Shown here: in pieces, positions 20,740 through 32,642 of the stretch
How positions within the stretch are numbered: position 1 is the first letter of the stretch
Layout of the letters: each line of letters starts with the position of its first letter
Source: Saccopteryx bilineata
Lineage: Eukaryota; Chordata; Mammalia; Chiroptera; Emballonuridae
Direction: 5' to 3'
DNA: 64,000 nt
Assembly: GCF_036850765.1 (NCBI RefSeq)
Contig: NC_089491.1
Coordinates: 188,828,520-188,892,519 of the forward strand
The notes under the pieces: model-generated
Databases searched by the model: none
What the model was told of the DNA's origin: nothing
The model's input: the letters and a program-made list of their open reading frames with translations, nothing else
Program-made: the position numbers and the translations under genes

Positions 20740-22200
20740 AAGACAGATGCAAAGGAGGTTACAAAAAGATTAACTTTTTATTAATGACGCATCTTTGGGT
20801 AATTTTCTCTTCCTTTCCCTTGGCAGCCCACCTCTGAGACATGGAAGAGCTTTAACCCAGTTTTCTCCTTTCCCCACTCCCCTTACCTTTTCTCCACCTC
20901 TAGTTTATGCTCAGAGCAAAACAGTCCTGCTCCCTGGGAGCTGGTTCTCCAGGAGAATACCTAATCTCAGGAGCTCCACACCACCCGAGGCGATAGAAAT
21001 TTGCATTTTCTCAGCAGGTCAACTACAATATTGGCCAGATTTACATTTGTCTTTTCATAAAACTACAGACATTAAAATAAGAAAAAGCATTTTTATAAGT
21101 TAATATTTGAATGTAATTTGAAGACAGGGCAGATTCAAGGTTCCTGGAGCCCATATTTGTATAATGGAAAGTGGGCAGGTTACGGACAATGTCCTTATTT
21201 TAAAAGAATCCAAAATTACAAATTCTAACTTAAGTGTAACCATGTGAATACCCAGTGGCCCTCCCAGAGGCTCAGAAGTAGCCTGGGTGAGGAGTGCTGA
21301 AGCTTAAGATTCATTAGCTTTTCAGTCAGTTCACCTCTACTGGGAGATATAAAAGACTGGAGAGGTTTATACCGCAGCACTAAAATCCGTAGAAACCCGC
21401 TAAGTAGAACAGTATTATATCAATCCTGCAGACACTATTCTTATCTCTCTTTCACAAACCTCTCTCCCTGCTGTCCCCTCTAATTTGACAGCAGCAATTC
21501 ATTACAAAAATGCGTGGGCTGGGCTGGGGGTGTGCTCCCCTCCACACACACACACACCTGGGCTTTCACAATCTAGTACTGTGTCAATTATGTAACAGAC
21601 AAAACGGAGAGTTTAGCAGCACAAAACGCATAGTCGAAGTTCTTACATAAGCCCCATACACCATCCCTGAGGTCTGCCCCCAGGTTGGGGTGCGGGAATC
21701 ACCTAAGGTGGGTGGGAAATGCTGAAGCCACAACCAGGGTTATTTCTGACCTCAGCAACAAGCAAAGCGTTTGGCACGTAATTTACCAGTCTTCATCAAC
21801 AGAAGTTTTTGATTAGATGGAAAAAATAATCTTTGATAAGACTGCTCATCTTTCCATGAAAACAATAAAGGGATCGCCTGACAATGCTACTCAACTTCCC
21901 TGTCACCTCTGCACAAAGAAATGTACCACTCAGGATGCCCCCTCCGTGTTCCACATGAAATTGCAGTTCCTGATAAGCATCAATTATTCTTTGAAGATTT
22001 AAAAATAATAAAGTCAAGAAAGATACTTAGACAAATACAAAAGTGTACATGCTATAATTCTTCACACATCTCCTTTCCAATTTTAGTGTTCCCTAGCCAA
22101 ATTTCTAACCACTTATTTATTTATTTTTTTTACTTACCTTAAACCACTGTAGCCACACCTGGGGCTAAAAAGTGACAATTTTTTAAAAAAATATTATTCA
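20740..22200. other. Unassigned DNA
   Basis: No gene or repeat recognised; moderate to AT-rich composition. Confidence 0.4.
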
Positions 22201-22203
22201 ATG

Positions 22204-22320
22204 CTATTCAGTGGGTCTCACCCCTGGCTGCACATTAGTATCACCAACAGAGCTTTTAACATTACAGCTGTCAATGCATCACCCCAAACCAATTAGAATA
22301 AAATGCTGGGGAGCACAAAA
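22204..22320 (+). mobile_element. Old hAT-Charlie (MER5-like) relic
   Basis: CTCACCCCTGGCTGCACATT, TAGTATCACC and AGAGCTTTTAA occur in the order of the MER5 group of mammalian hAT MITEs. It is strongly diverged. Confidence 0.5.
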
Positions 22321-23079
22321 GGGGGTGCATAGACATTAGTATATCTGGTGCATCCTACTTGTCCTTCTCCTTACCTAAAAAAATATGAAAGGAGGGTTTA
22401 TTTTGTTTTGGGGCAGGAATAGATCTTTAATAACTGGCAGTTCATAATTAGTGTTTCCATCAAATATAAAAATAAAATCATTGAAAGCCATAAAGGGCAT
22501 CTGTGGGATCCTTTTTATTACTATCATAATCAAAGAATTTTCACCAGCTTTCTGAATAGCCTTTACAAAACCTACTTTATTAATATTTTATAATTCTGCC
22601 CAATTGGTTCAAAGCAAAGGCTCAATATTATCTTAAAGGCTATCTCAAGCTAAGATCCTGCTCATTCTTAAGTAAAGTTTTAGTTTAAAGCAGAAATGAC
22701 GATCCTCACCTTCCACCTCTCTTCGTAAAAATCTGGTAATCACGACTGTAACTTTACTAATGAGTGATTTTTTTAAGCCCTTATGTAACAGAGAGTACAG
22801 GCGCCTTTGGTATCCTGCCAGGAGCACTTCTTTCCGTGTCTGTATTTAAAATAGACTGGTAGTAACAACATCACTTGTGTGCCTGAAATTCTTTCTGTGC
22901 ACAGGCTCCGAACGAGGAAAAAAAAAAAATGGATTTAGCAACCCCCTTAGCTGCTTCACCGTCATCAAGCTCAAAGGAAATAACACATTCAGACTAAATT
23001 AAGACGAAGACAGAACAAATTATTCAAAGCTGGGGGTGGGCGGTAATCGATTTATCTAACCTACCATCCCTTCCAGACG
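22321..23079. other. Unassigned DNA upstream of the CpG island
   Basis: No exon can be supported here. If the minus-strand transcript starting in the CpG island is real, this lies in its first intron. Confidence 0.4.
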
Positions 23080-24090
23080 GAGGATGTTTAACCTGGCAGC
23101 ACGCGACGTGCCAAACGAGCTGCAAACCCCGACCGGACTGTGTGGCAGGCCAGAGCAAGTGCCACGGTGACCGAAAGGCCAGAGGTACGCCGCGCTGCCA
23201 AGCTCGGCTGCAACCTCCCCCCCAGCTCTGGCACCTGACTCCGTGCAGGTTCTGGCAGGCAGAACCGGAGCCCACCCCGCCCGGGCCCACTGTGCCGAAG
23301 GATGCGCTCACCTGGGTGGCGAGGAGCCATGAAAAATGTCCAAGTCTCAATGAGATCTTCGTTCCAGACCGGCTCCGACTCGCTCCCTCCCGGTTCAGCT
23401 CGAGTTTTCTATCTAATGACGGGGCTGAACTCCACTGACCGGCCGACGGTGTCCGCAAAGATGGGGGCGTGAGGCGACAGAGTTGCCAAGAGAAGCCGGC
23501 AGACGTGGCGCAGGTGGAGGCACCAAGGAGGCCCCCGCAGCTGGGCCGGCTCGCCCGGGTGTCCTCCGCGCCCGCCCCGCGCCCGCACTCCACGCGCAGG
23601 CCCCGCCCCAGCTGCCAGGGGGTCGAGCGCCCGGGCAGCGGGGAGCAGCGGGGACAGTCGGCTCGCCTCGGGCTAGCTCGCCGCGGCCGCACTGCTCCTC
23701 TGGCCGGATCCGGGACAAAGGGAAGCCGCAGGCTGTCAGCGACGAAGCCCGGTTCCGGAGTGCGCCGCGCAGCCTGCGCAACCCGTGAGGCGGTCCGCGG
23801 TGAGAACCGCGGGGTGGCGAGCGGCCCCCCACGTGAGGGTGATGCGGTTGGCAGTGGAGCGCGCCCCTCGCGGCTGCGGGGAAACGCACACGCCGGGGCG
23901 GGACACCTCCTCCCGGCCCGCGTCTCGCAGCCCCACCGCCGGGACCTGCAGCGCCCTCTGCCGTCCGCAGGGCCGCCGTGCGCGCGTGGGCCTCCAGCTC
24001 AGGGCGGACCCGTGGGCGCCGCACGGGGGTGGTTCGGCTGCGCCGCCGTGGTCCGGATCTCCCCAGGACCCCAGGAGAAAGAAGGAGGAA
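23080..24090. promoter_or_regulatory. CpG island, probable host promoter
   Basis: About 1 kb of very GC-rich DNA with dense CpG dinucleotides stands out from AT-rich surroundings and contains no recognised repeat. Such unmethylated-looking islands in mammals usually mark promoters. Long open frames here on both strands are a by-product of GC richness. The gene served is not identified, and the island may be bidirectional. Confidence 0.75.
23312..23400 (-). CDS. Candidate first exon with splice donor, minus strand (partial)
   Basis: On the minus strand an ATG at 23330 begins MAPRHP and after 19 coding bases meets a strong donor, CCCAG/GTGAGC, with the intron starting at 23311. It lies at one edge of the CpG island with GC-rich sequence upstream, as expected for a first coding exon. 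The upstream limit is arbitrary. The remaining exons would lie at lower coordinates, but none is recognisable, so the gene is unknown. A first exon starting in the other direction is equally possible. Confidence 0.3.
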
Positions 24091-24760
24091 GACAGAAGGC
24101 GAAGACTACAGGGTAGGGGTATGCGGGGAGTGGATCTGCTGTTTTCTTCTTAGGACAGGAGGAGCAGCTGAGAATTAGGAGCAGCAGGAGGAATTGGGTC
24201 CATCCGTGGGAAGAATTTGGAAGGCAGGAAGATTCCGGATTCACGAGGAGCCCAGAGTTGATCTCTAGAAGTGTTTGCGAGAAAGGTAGGCGTTCCTTTC
24301 CAGAATCAGGTTTATGTCTGTGTTCAGACCGCGTGCCTGACATTGTTGAGCAGTTCTAGAGAACCATGATGCTCTGATGAATAAATAGATTGATGACTTC
24401 TCAAGGACCCTTCCAATCCCCTGAGCAGTGCTCCTAGGAGGTCTGAAAAGGCAAGTAAACTCAGAGAGCTTCTGCACTCTCTGGTTCCGACAGCAAGTGG
24501 ACTAAATGTTTCTCGTTATAAAAATGAAAGCGGGGGGGGGGGGGTGGAAGAGGGGGGGCACTGGTCCTTGCACTGTTTAAATGTTTTTTAAGGGTGTCTT
24601 TTCCCCAACTACCATGTTAAGCAGTATTTTATGCTATTTTTTTTAACAAGCCAAACTACTTGGTGAAGGGAAGTCATGAAAACAGCACCTTACCTCCTCA
24701 CCCCAACCATTGTCTTTTAAAATTATTCTATCAGATCTCTCTTCTCTGCTAGAAAAAATC
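24091..24760. other. Unassigned DNA with a poly-G run
   Basis: It includes a run of about 14 G (24532-24545) followed by a purine-rich stretch. No gene is seen. Confidence 0.5.
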
Positions 24761-24794
24761 TAGGGCAGATTTTTTTTTTTTTTTTTTTTTTTTT

Positions 24795-25122
24795 GTGACT
24801 TAAAGATTTTTATAACATCATTTCACAGTACTGCACATATAGCCTACTTAATTTTTTTTTAATAAATTTTTATTAATGGTAATGGGATGACATTAATAAA
24901 TCAGGGTACATATATTCAAAGAAAACATGTCTAGGTTATTTTGTCATCAAATTATGTTGCAAACCCCTCGCCCAAAGTCAGATTGTCCTCCGTCACCCTC
25001 TATCTAGTTCTCTGTGCCCCTCCCCCTCCCCCTAACTCTCTCCCTCCCTCCCTCCCATGTCCTCCCTCCCCCCCCACCCTTGGTAACCACCACACTCTTG
25101 TCCATGTCTCTTAGTCTCATTT
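24795..25122 (-). other. L1 3' UTR
   Basis: It contains a C-rich tract on the plus strand at 25020-25080 (CCTCCCTCCC type), i.e. the G-rich polypurine tract typical of L1 3' UTRs, and an A tail at the far end. Confidence 0.8.
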
Positions 25123-28100
25123 TTATGTTCCACCAATGTATGGAATCATGTAGTTCTTGTTTTTTTCTGATTTACTTATTTCACTCCTTATAATGTTATC
25201 AAGATCCCACCATTTTGCTGTAAATGATCTGATGTCATCATTTCTTATGGCTGAGTAGTATTCCATAGTGTATATGTGCCACATCTTCTTTATCCAGTCT
25301 TCTATTGAAGGGCTTTTTGGTTGTTTCCATGTCTTGGCCACTGTGAACAGTGCTGCAATGAACATGGGGCTACATGTGTCTTCGCGTATCAATGTTTCTG
25401 AGGTTTTGGGGTATATACCCAGTAGAGGGATTGCTGGGTCACAAGGTAGTTCTATTTGCAGTTTTTTGAGGAACCACCATACTTTCCTCCATAATGGTTG
25501 TACTACTTTACAGTCCCACCAACAGTGAATGAGGGTTCCTTTTTCTCCACAGCCTCTCCAACATTTGCTATTACCTGTCTTGTTGATAATAGCTAATCTA
25601 ACAGGAGTGAGGTGGTATCTCATTGTAGTTTTGATTTGCATTTCTCTAATAACTAATGAAGCTGAGCATCTTTTCATATATCTGTTGGCCATTTGTATCT
25701 CTTCCTGGGAGAAGTGTCTGTTCATGTCCTCTTCCCATTTTTTTATTGGATTGTTTGTTTGTTTGTTGTTGAGTTTTATGAGTTCTTTGTAAATTTTGGA
25801 TATTAGGCCCTTATCTGAGCTGTCGTTTGAAAATATCAGTTCCCATATAGTTGGCTGTCTGTTTATTTTGATATCAGTTTCTCTTGCTGAGCAGAAACTT
25901 TTAATTCTGATGTATTCCCATTCATTTATCTTTGCCTTCACTTCTCTTGCCATTGGAGTCAAGTTCATAAAATGTTCTTTAAAACCCAGGTCCATGATTT
26001 TAGTACCTATGTCTTCTTCTATGTACTTTATTGTTTCAGGTCTTATATTTAGGTCTTTGATCCATTTTGAATTAATTTTAGTACACGGGGACAGGCTGTA
26101 GTCGAGTTTCATTCTTTTGCATGTGGCTTTCCAGTTTTCCCAACACCATTTGTTGAAGAGGCTTTCTTTTCTCCATTGTGTGTTGTTGGCCCCTTTATCA
26201 AAGATTATTTGACCATATATATGTGGTTTTATTTCTGGGCTTTCTATTCTGTTCCATTGGTCTGAGTGTCTATTTTTTTGCCAATACCATGCTGTTTTGA
26301 TTATCGTGGCCCTATAATATAGTTTAAAGTCAGGTATTGTAATGCCCCCAGCTTCATTCTTTTTCCTTAGGATTGTTTTGGCTATTTGGGGTTTTTTATA
26401 GTTCCATATAAATCTGATGATTTTTTGTTCCATTTCTTTAAAAAATCTCATAGGGATTTTGATGGGAATTGCATTAAATTTGTATATTGCTTTGGGTAAT
26501 ATGGCCATTTTGATTATATGTATTCTTCCTATCTAAGAACAAGGAATATTTTTCGATCTTATTGTATCTTTTTCGATTTCCCTTAACAGTGCTTTGTAAT
26601 TTTCATTATATAGGTCCTTTACGTTCTTTGTTATGTTTATTCCTAGGTATTTTATTTTTTTTGTTGCAATCGTGAAGGGGATTATTTTTTTGAGTTCGTT
26701 TTCTAATATTTCATTGTTGGCATATAGAAAGGCTATGGACTTTTGTATGTTAATTTTGTATCCTGCGACCTTACTGTATTGGTTTATTGTTTCTAATAAT
26801 CTTTTTGTGGAGTCCTTCGGGTTCTCGATGTATAGGATCATATCATCAGCAAAAAGTGATAGCTTTACTTCTTCTTTTCCGATATGGATGCCTTTTATTT
26901 CTTTGTCTTGTCTGATTGCTCTGGCCAGAACTTCTAGCACCACGTTGAATAAGAGTGGAGAGAGTGGACAACCCTGTCTTGTTCCTGATTTAAGGTAGAA
27001 AGTCCTCAGTTTTATGCCGTTTAATAGGATGTTGGCTGATGGTTTATCATATATGGCCTTTATCATGTTGAGATATTTTCCTTCTATACCCATTTTGTTG
27101 AGAGTCTTAAACATAAAATTGTGTTGTATTTTATCAAAAGCCTTTTCTGCATCTATTGATAAGATCATGTGGTTTTTGTTCTTTGTTTTGTTGATATGGT
27201 GTATTACGTTAATCGTTTTGCGTATGTTGAACCATCCTTGAGATTCTGGGATGAATCCCACTTGATCATGATGTATTATTTTTTTAATATGTTGTTGTAT
27301 TCGGTTTGCCAGTATTTTGTTTAGTATTTTAGCATCTGTATTCATTAGAGATATTGGTCTGTAGTTTTCTTTCTTTGTGCCATCCTTGCCAGGTTTTGGT
27401 ATGAGGGTTATGTTGACCTCATAAAATGTGTTTGGAAGTATTGCTTCTTCTTCAATTTTTTGGAAGACTTTGAGTAGAATAGGAACCAAGTCTTCTTTGA
27501 ATGTTTGATAGAATTCACTAGTATAACCGTCTGGGCCTGGACTTTTATTTTTGGGGAGATTTTTAATAGTTTTTTCTATTTCCTCCCTGCTGATTGGTCT
27601 GTTTAGGCTTTCTGCTTCTTCATGACTCAGTCTAGGAAGGTTGTATTGTTCTAGGAATTTATCCATTTCTTCTAGATTGTTGTATTTGGTGGCATATAAT
27701 TTTTCATAGTATTCTACAATAATTCTTTGTATTTCTATGATGTCTGTGGTGATCTCTCCTCTTTCATTTTGGATTTTATTTATTTGAGTCCTGTGCCTTT
27801 TTTCCTTGGTGAGTCTTGCCAAGGGTTTGTGAATTTTGTTGATCTTTTCAAAGAACCAGCTCCTTGTTTTATTGATTTTTTCTATAGTTTTTCTGTTCTC
27901 TATTTCATTTATTTCTGCTCTGATTTTTATTATCTCCTTTCTTCGGCTGGTTTTGGGTTGTCTTTGTTCTTCTTTTTCTAGTTCCTTAAGGTGTGAAGTT
28001 AAGTGGTTTACTTCGGCTCTCTCTTGTTTGTTCATATAGGCCTGAAGTGATATGAACTTTCCTCTTATTACTGCTTTTGCTGCATCCCAGAGATTCTGAT

Positions 28101-28950
28101 ATGTCGTATTTTCATTTTCATTTGTCTGTATATATCTTTTGATTTCTGCGCTTATTTCTTCTTTGACCCATTCATTTTTTAGAAGTATGTTGTTTCGTTT
28201 CCACATTTTTGTGGGTTTTCCCCCCTCTTTTTTGCAGTTGAATTCTAGTTTCAAGGCTTTATGATCAGAAAATATGCTTGGTACAATTTCAATTTTTCTA
28301 AATTTGCTGATATTGTCTTTGTGGCCCAACATATGGTCAATTCTTGAGAATGTTCCATGTACACTAGAGAAAAATGTATACTCTGTCGCTTTGGGATGAA
28401 GTGTCCTGTAGATGTCTATCATATCCAGGTGTTCTAGTATTTCGTTTAAGGCCACTATGTGTTTGTTGATTCTCTGTTTGGATGACCGATCTAGAGCCGT
28501 CAGCGGTGTATTGAGGTCTCCAAGTATGATTGTATTTTTGTCAGTTTTTGTTTTAAGGTCAATAAGTAGCTGTCTTATATATTTTGGTGCTCCTTGGTTT
28601 GGTGCATATATATTAAGGATTGTTATGTCTTCTTGATTCAACTTCCCCTTAATCATTATGAAATGACCATTTTTGTCTCTGAGTACTTTTTCTGTCTTGT
28701 AGTCAGCATTATTAGATATGAGTATTGCTACGCCTGCTTTTTTTTGGGTGTTGTTTGCTTGGAGTATTGTTTTCCAGCCTTTCACTTTGAATTTGTTTTT
28801 ATCCTTGTTGCTTAGATGTGTTTCTTGTAGGCAGCATATAGTTGGATTTTCTTTTTTAATCCATTCTGCTACTCTGTGTCTTTTTATTGGTAAGTTTAAT
28901 CCATTTACATTTAGTGTAATTATTGACACTTGTGGGTTCCCTACTGCCAT
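25123..28950 (-). pseudogene. L1 ORF2 protein gene with a single stop codon
   Basis: ORF2 encodes the L1 endonuclease and reverse transcriptase that performs target-primed insertion. The frame from ATG 28950 to the final stop at 25123 is 1275 codons plus stop, the usual L1 ORF2 length, without frameshift. It is interrupted only by TAG at 26533-26535 (codon 806, following IPCS), where related L1s have Trp. Before the stop (805 aa) lie the endonuclease motifs LNVNGL, QETHL, GDLN and SDH and the reverse-transcriptase FADDMILY box. After it lie 461 aa starting [14 protein letters not shown], with the C-terminal Cys-rich motif [18 protein letters not shown] (C-x3-C-x7-H-x4-C). The truncated protein keeps both catalytic domains but lacks the C-terminal domain. 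The stop could be a recent mutation or a sequencing error. Confidence 0.93.
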
Positions 28951-29275
28951 TTTATAAATTGCTTTCTGTTAGTTTTGTATCTAGTTTGATTCTTCTCTTT
29001 TGTTTTTCTATCATTTGTTTTTGTTTGTTTGTGTTCCATACTTCTTTCCTCTGTTGCTACCTTTTTTAAGTCAAGTGTTTTTGTGGTGGTTTTTTTAAGG
29101 GTGGTTACCATTAAGTAATGAAAAGGGTACCTACCATATTCATTGTAGTACCCTATCTTATAAGTATTTCTGCACTTCATCATCCTTTGCTACTGTTAAT
29201 CTCCATCCTCTCCCCCCTTTTTTTCCTTTGTTGTCACAGTTTAAGTTTGGTTTTATTGTGTTCTTGGTGGAGCTG

Positions 29276-30267
29276 TTACTTGTGGTGTTGTTTTCTTTTG
29301 TTCTTTGAATCTGGTTGGAAAACCCCCCTTAGTATTTCCTGGAGTGGGGGCTTTCTGTTGATAAATTCTCTCATCTTTTCTGTATTTGTGAATGTTTTTA
29401 TATCTCCTTCATACTTGAAGGATAGCTTTGATGGATATAGTATTCTTGGCTGAAAGTTCCTCTCTTTCAGGGCTTTAAATATTGGGGTCCACTCTCTTCT
29501 AGCTTGTAGAGTTTCTGCTGAGAAATCTGATGATAATCTAATAGGCCTTCCTTTATATGTTGTACTCTTCTTTTCCCTGGCTGCCTTGAGAATTTTTTCT
29601 TTGTCATTGGTTTGTGTCATCTTTATTATGATGTGCCTTGGAGTGGGTTTGTTGGGGTTAAGAAAACTTGGTGTTCTGTTTGCTTCTTGAATTTGAGGCT
29701 TTAGTTCCTTCCACAGGCTTGGGAAGTTCTTGTCTATTATTTGTTTGAGTATATTCTCCATTCCATTTTCTTTCTCTTCTCCCTCTGATATACCTATTAT
29801 TCTTATGTTATTCTTTCTGATGGAGTCAGACAATTCCTGTAGGGCTTTCTCGTTTTTTATTATTTTTGAGTCTCTTCTTCTCTCTGTTGTGCCTCAAGTT
29901 GTTTGTCTTCTATTTCACTAATCCTATCTTCAATCTGGGCTGTTCTGTTAGCTAAGCTTGTTACCTCGTTTTTCAGCTCGTGAATTGAGTTTTTCATTTC
30001 TGTTTGATTTGTTTTTATAGTTTCAGTTTCCTTGGTAATATATTCTTTGTGTTCATTGAGTTGTTTTCTGATCTCCCTATATTGCCTTTCTGTGTTTTCT
30101 TGTATATTTCTGAGTATTTTTAAGATTTCTAGTTTAAATTCTCTGTCATTTAGCTCCAAGGCTTCCAATATGTTAAGTCTTTTCTCCATAGATTTTTCCA
30201 CATCTATTTGTGTTACCTCTCTTTCTTTTGTATCCATAATATTCGATTTCCTCTTTCTTATCGGCAT
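29276..30267 (-). pseudogene. L1 ORF1 protein gene with one frameshift
   Basis: ORF1p is the trimeric RNA-binding chaperone of L1. ATG 30267 opens 135 codons: a basic N-terminus (MPIRKRKSN) and a long coiled coil (about residues 25-130). The frame then stops at 29860. A second frame (29833 to 29276 and a little upstream) continues with the RNA-recognition region (SDSIRKNNIRIIGISEGEEK) and the C-terminal domain (ARREWTPIFKALKERNFQPR, ILYPSKLSFKYEGD). The break is an indel in an A-rich stretch near 29855-29870. Combined length is about 330 codons, normal for L1. Confidence 0.88.
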
Positions 30268-32629
30268 CTGAGGGTGGTCTTATTGATAGCACTAATTAGA
30301 ATTAATAAAGAGTAAAAAGAAAAAAAAAAAGGGTAAAACACCCCACAAAAAAAAAACAGTAATAATTTATTATTTCCCCCTTTTTTCTCTCTTCTCTTTC
30401 CCTCCTCTCCCCTCCTCAGGGAAATATCGTGCCTATAATGGAGGGCCTGATTTGGGGTGAAGAGTTCAAGGGGCAAAAAAAAGGGAGTAGGGACCTACTA
30501 AATGCAAAAAAAAAAAAAAGGAAGAAAATCTTAGACAAGCATAAGATGATTTGCTTGTAAGTGATGGTCAACTAAGAGATATAATGAGAGGGATAAGAGG
30601 GAATCAGAAAAAAGGACCAAAAAAGAATAATAAAGAAGAAAAAATAAAAATAATAAGTAAAAATCTGTTGTATTAAGTGGAGCGAAGACTAAATACAATG
30701 GAGACCTTGGGTTGGGAGGACCCAAAATGCCACAAAAATAAACAAACAAGAGAAAAAAAAATAAAAACAAAAGCAAAAAAGAGAAATAAAGCCAAAAAAA
30801 AGCCTTGAGTCCCAAATTAACTAATTTGTTCGTGATTGAGGATTATATGGGAGGAAAGTAAAATGAGAAAAGAAAAAACGAATAGAAAGGAAAAAATAAG
30901 AAAAAGAGAAAAACGAAGGAAGAAATAAAATAGGAGGAGAAAAAAACAAAATAAAGCAAGACAAAAAAAAAACAAAAGAGGAGAGAGTGAGAGTTAAGTG
31001 TTTTGGAGTATAACCTTAAAGGAGGGTGAGGATGAAGAAGAAAAATAAAATGCAACACTCATGGGTAGTGTAGTTCAAGAAAGGGGAAGCATAAGATGGG
31101 CAGAGAATAGAAGGACCGAGGTGGAGGAAATAAAGGCCAAAAGATAGAAGAAACAAACAACAACAACAACAACAAAAAAAAAAAATTAGTGGATCAAGTT
31201 GTAAAGTCTGTGGGTTTTTCTTGATTTTGAGAGGTTAACTTCTTCCTTTTTCTTTTCTCTCCCTCTTCCTAGTCGGTGACTCTGTACCCCAGGCTCTGCC
31301 CCTGTGTCACTCTTAGGTAGGGATTTGCAGTTGATGGGATTCTATGGCAATGTCATATAATTGGCTTTAGTCTTGCTGGAAGTAAAGGCTTGTTGGCGTT
31401 TGCAGGGTCCAACGATGAGAGAGTTTGCTTTCCTGGATTCTCTCTCCTAGTCCCCCCTTTCTGAATTAGCAGCCTGGTGATCCAGCTATAAGGCTGCAAC
31501 TGCTTCTGCCTGGGGAGTAAGAGGCTCAAAGAGCTGGGAAATCCCCACTCTATCCCCACTCAGTGCAAGGCTTTGGGAAAGGCTCTGACAGTCAGGGCCT
31601 CCAGTGTAATCAGGCGGGGGTGGGAGTCAATTGTTGTCAAGGTGACTGTTCAGCGCCTATCATTTAGTTGGACCTCTCAACCCAGGCTTTCCACACTTTG
31701 TAGCCTGTTTTTGCAGGGAAGAAGAGGCACTAGTCTCTGCTTACGACTAGTGTAGTATAGACCTTATTATCTGCCAAGTCCTTCTTGTTAGCGTTTATCC
31801 CTGAATATGGAGGCTCTATCAATCAGAAGTTGCCCCCGCCCCTTTAGCGAGAGGCACTAAAAAATATCACGCCTCTTGTCTTGGAATGCTGAACTGAGAG
31901 AGATCTTATCAATTAGAACCGAGGGTGCGCAGATTTTATGGGTTAAGCTAATTTCAGTGATTGGGTCGCATCTGTGCTTCCGAAGGTATTTTAGGCTGCC
32001 TGCGCGCGCCCCTCCCCCAACGCTTGATTGTTAGCTTGAATGGCTGGGTGAGGTGCCCCGCCCACGGAGAGAATCTCCCAAGCCTCTCCCGCTTGCCCCG
32101 CCGCTGGCGGCTGGACCGCACCAGGCGCAGGATAATGGAGCCCCCTGGGTGTGCGGGCCAGCAGGGCGCCCTGGGCGCGTGGAATGCCCAGGGCACGCGC
32201 GCGAATGTGGCGCTCCGGGCACCGGTGGCCGGCAACCCCCATTCGCAGTGTGCGGGCCGCTGGGAACGTCAGCGGTGCTCAACCGGACTGGGCGCTCGCG
32301 CGGCGGCCGCTCATGGCGGCCGCTCGCGGCTGCGGCTCGCGGTGGCAGCTCGCATCGGCCGCTGGGGGCGGCTCGCGGTTCCCAAGTATATGGGCTGACT
32401 CACCGCAGGCGCACTCCCTCGCAGCTTGAATGAGCGTCGCTGCTGCGGTAGCTTCCTCCACACCCTCGTCTCTCAGATTCAAGTGATAACAGTCCTTTTG
32501 CTTTCAGTTTGTGTGGAACTCCGGAATGCTCCGAGGATAAATTTTTCTGTTTCTAGTTGATAAATTTGTTGTGATTTAGGGGAGAGCTGTCGGACGCGCT
32601 TCTCACGGCGCCATTTCCGTGACGTCACT
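30268..32629 (-). promoter_or_regulatory. L1 5' UTR with CpG-rich promoter
   Basis: The 2.36-kb 5' UTR has two halves. 31940-32629 is GC- and CpG-rich, with the sense start AGTGACGTCACGGAAATGGCGCC containing a CRE-like TGACGTCA and an ATGGCG box (YY1-like), plausible internal promoter signals. 30290-31190 is strongly A/purine-biased on the plus strand (pyrimidine-rich in the sense direction), with CAA repeats at about 31160-31175. Confidence 0.75.
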
Positions 32630-32642
32630 TAGGGCAGATTTT

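Larger units (their letters stand above)
24774..32629 (-). mobile_element. Full-length LINE-1 (7.86 kb)
   Basis: A minus-strand L1 with its A tail (poly-T, 24774-24794) at the left and its 5' end at 32629. The target duplication TAGGGCAGATTTT is perfect at 24761-24773 and 32630-32642, showing one full-length insertion. Order in sense direction: 5' UTR (32629-30268), ORF1 (30267-29276), a short spacer, ORF2 (28950-25123), 3' UTR. Only one ORF1 frameshift and one ORF2 stop are seen, so it is young. It is therefore the likely kind of driver for the SINEs and retrocopies here. Confidence 0.93.

Noticed and set aside
23413..24116. Open frames of 200-222 codons in the CpG island on both strands
   Set aside because: GC-rich DNA has few stop codons. 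The frames overlap on opposite strands, are Pro/Arg/Ala rich and have no recognisable domain.
25268..26101. Plus-strand open frames within the L1
   Set aside because: They are antisense shadows of ORF2 with Ile/Phe/Leu-rich composition from T-rich DNA.
31954..32433. Second CpG island at 31.95-32.62 kb as a host promoter
   Set aside because: It lies inside the L1, bounded by its target duplication, and is the L1 5' UTR promoter.
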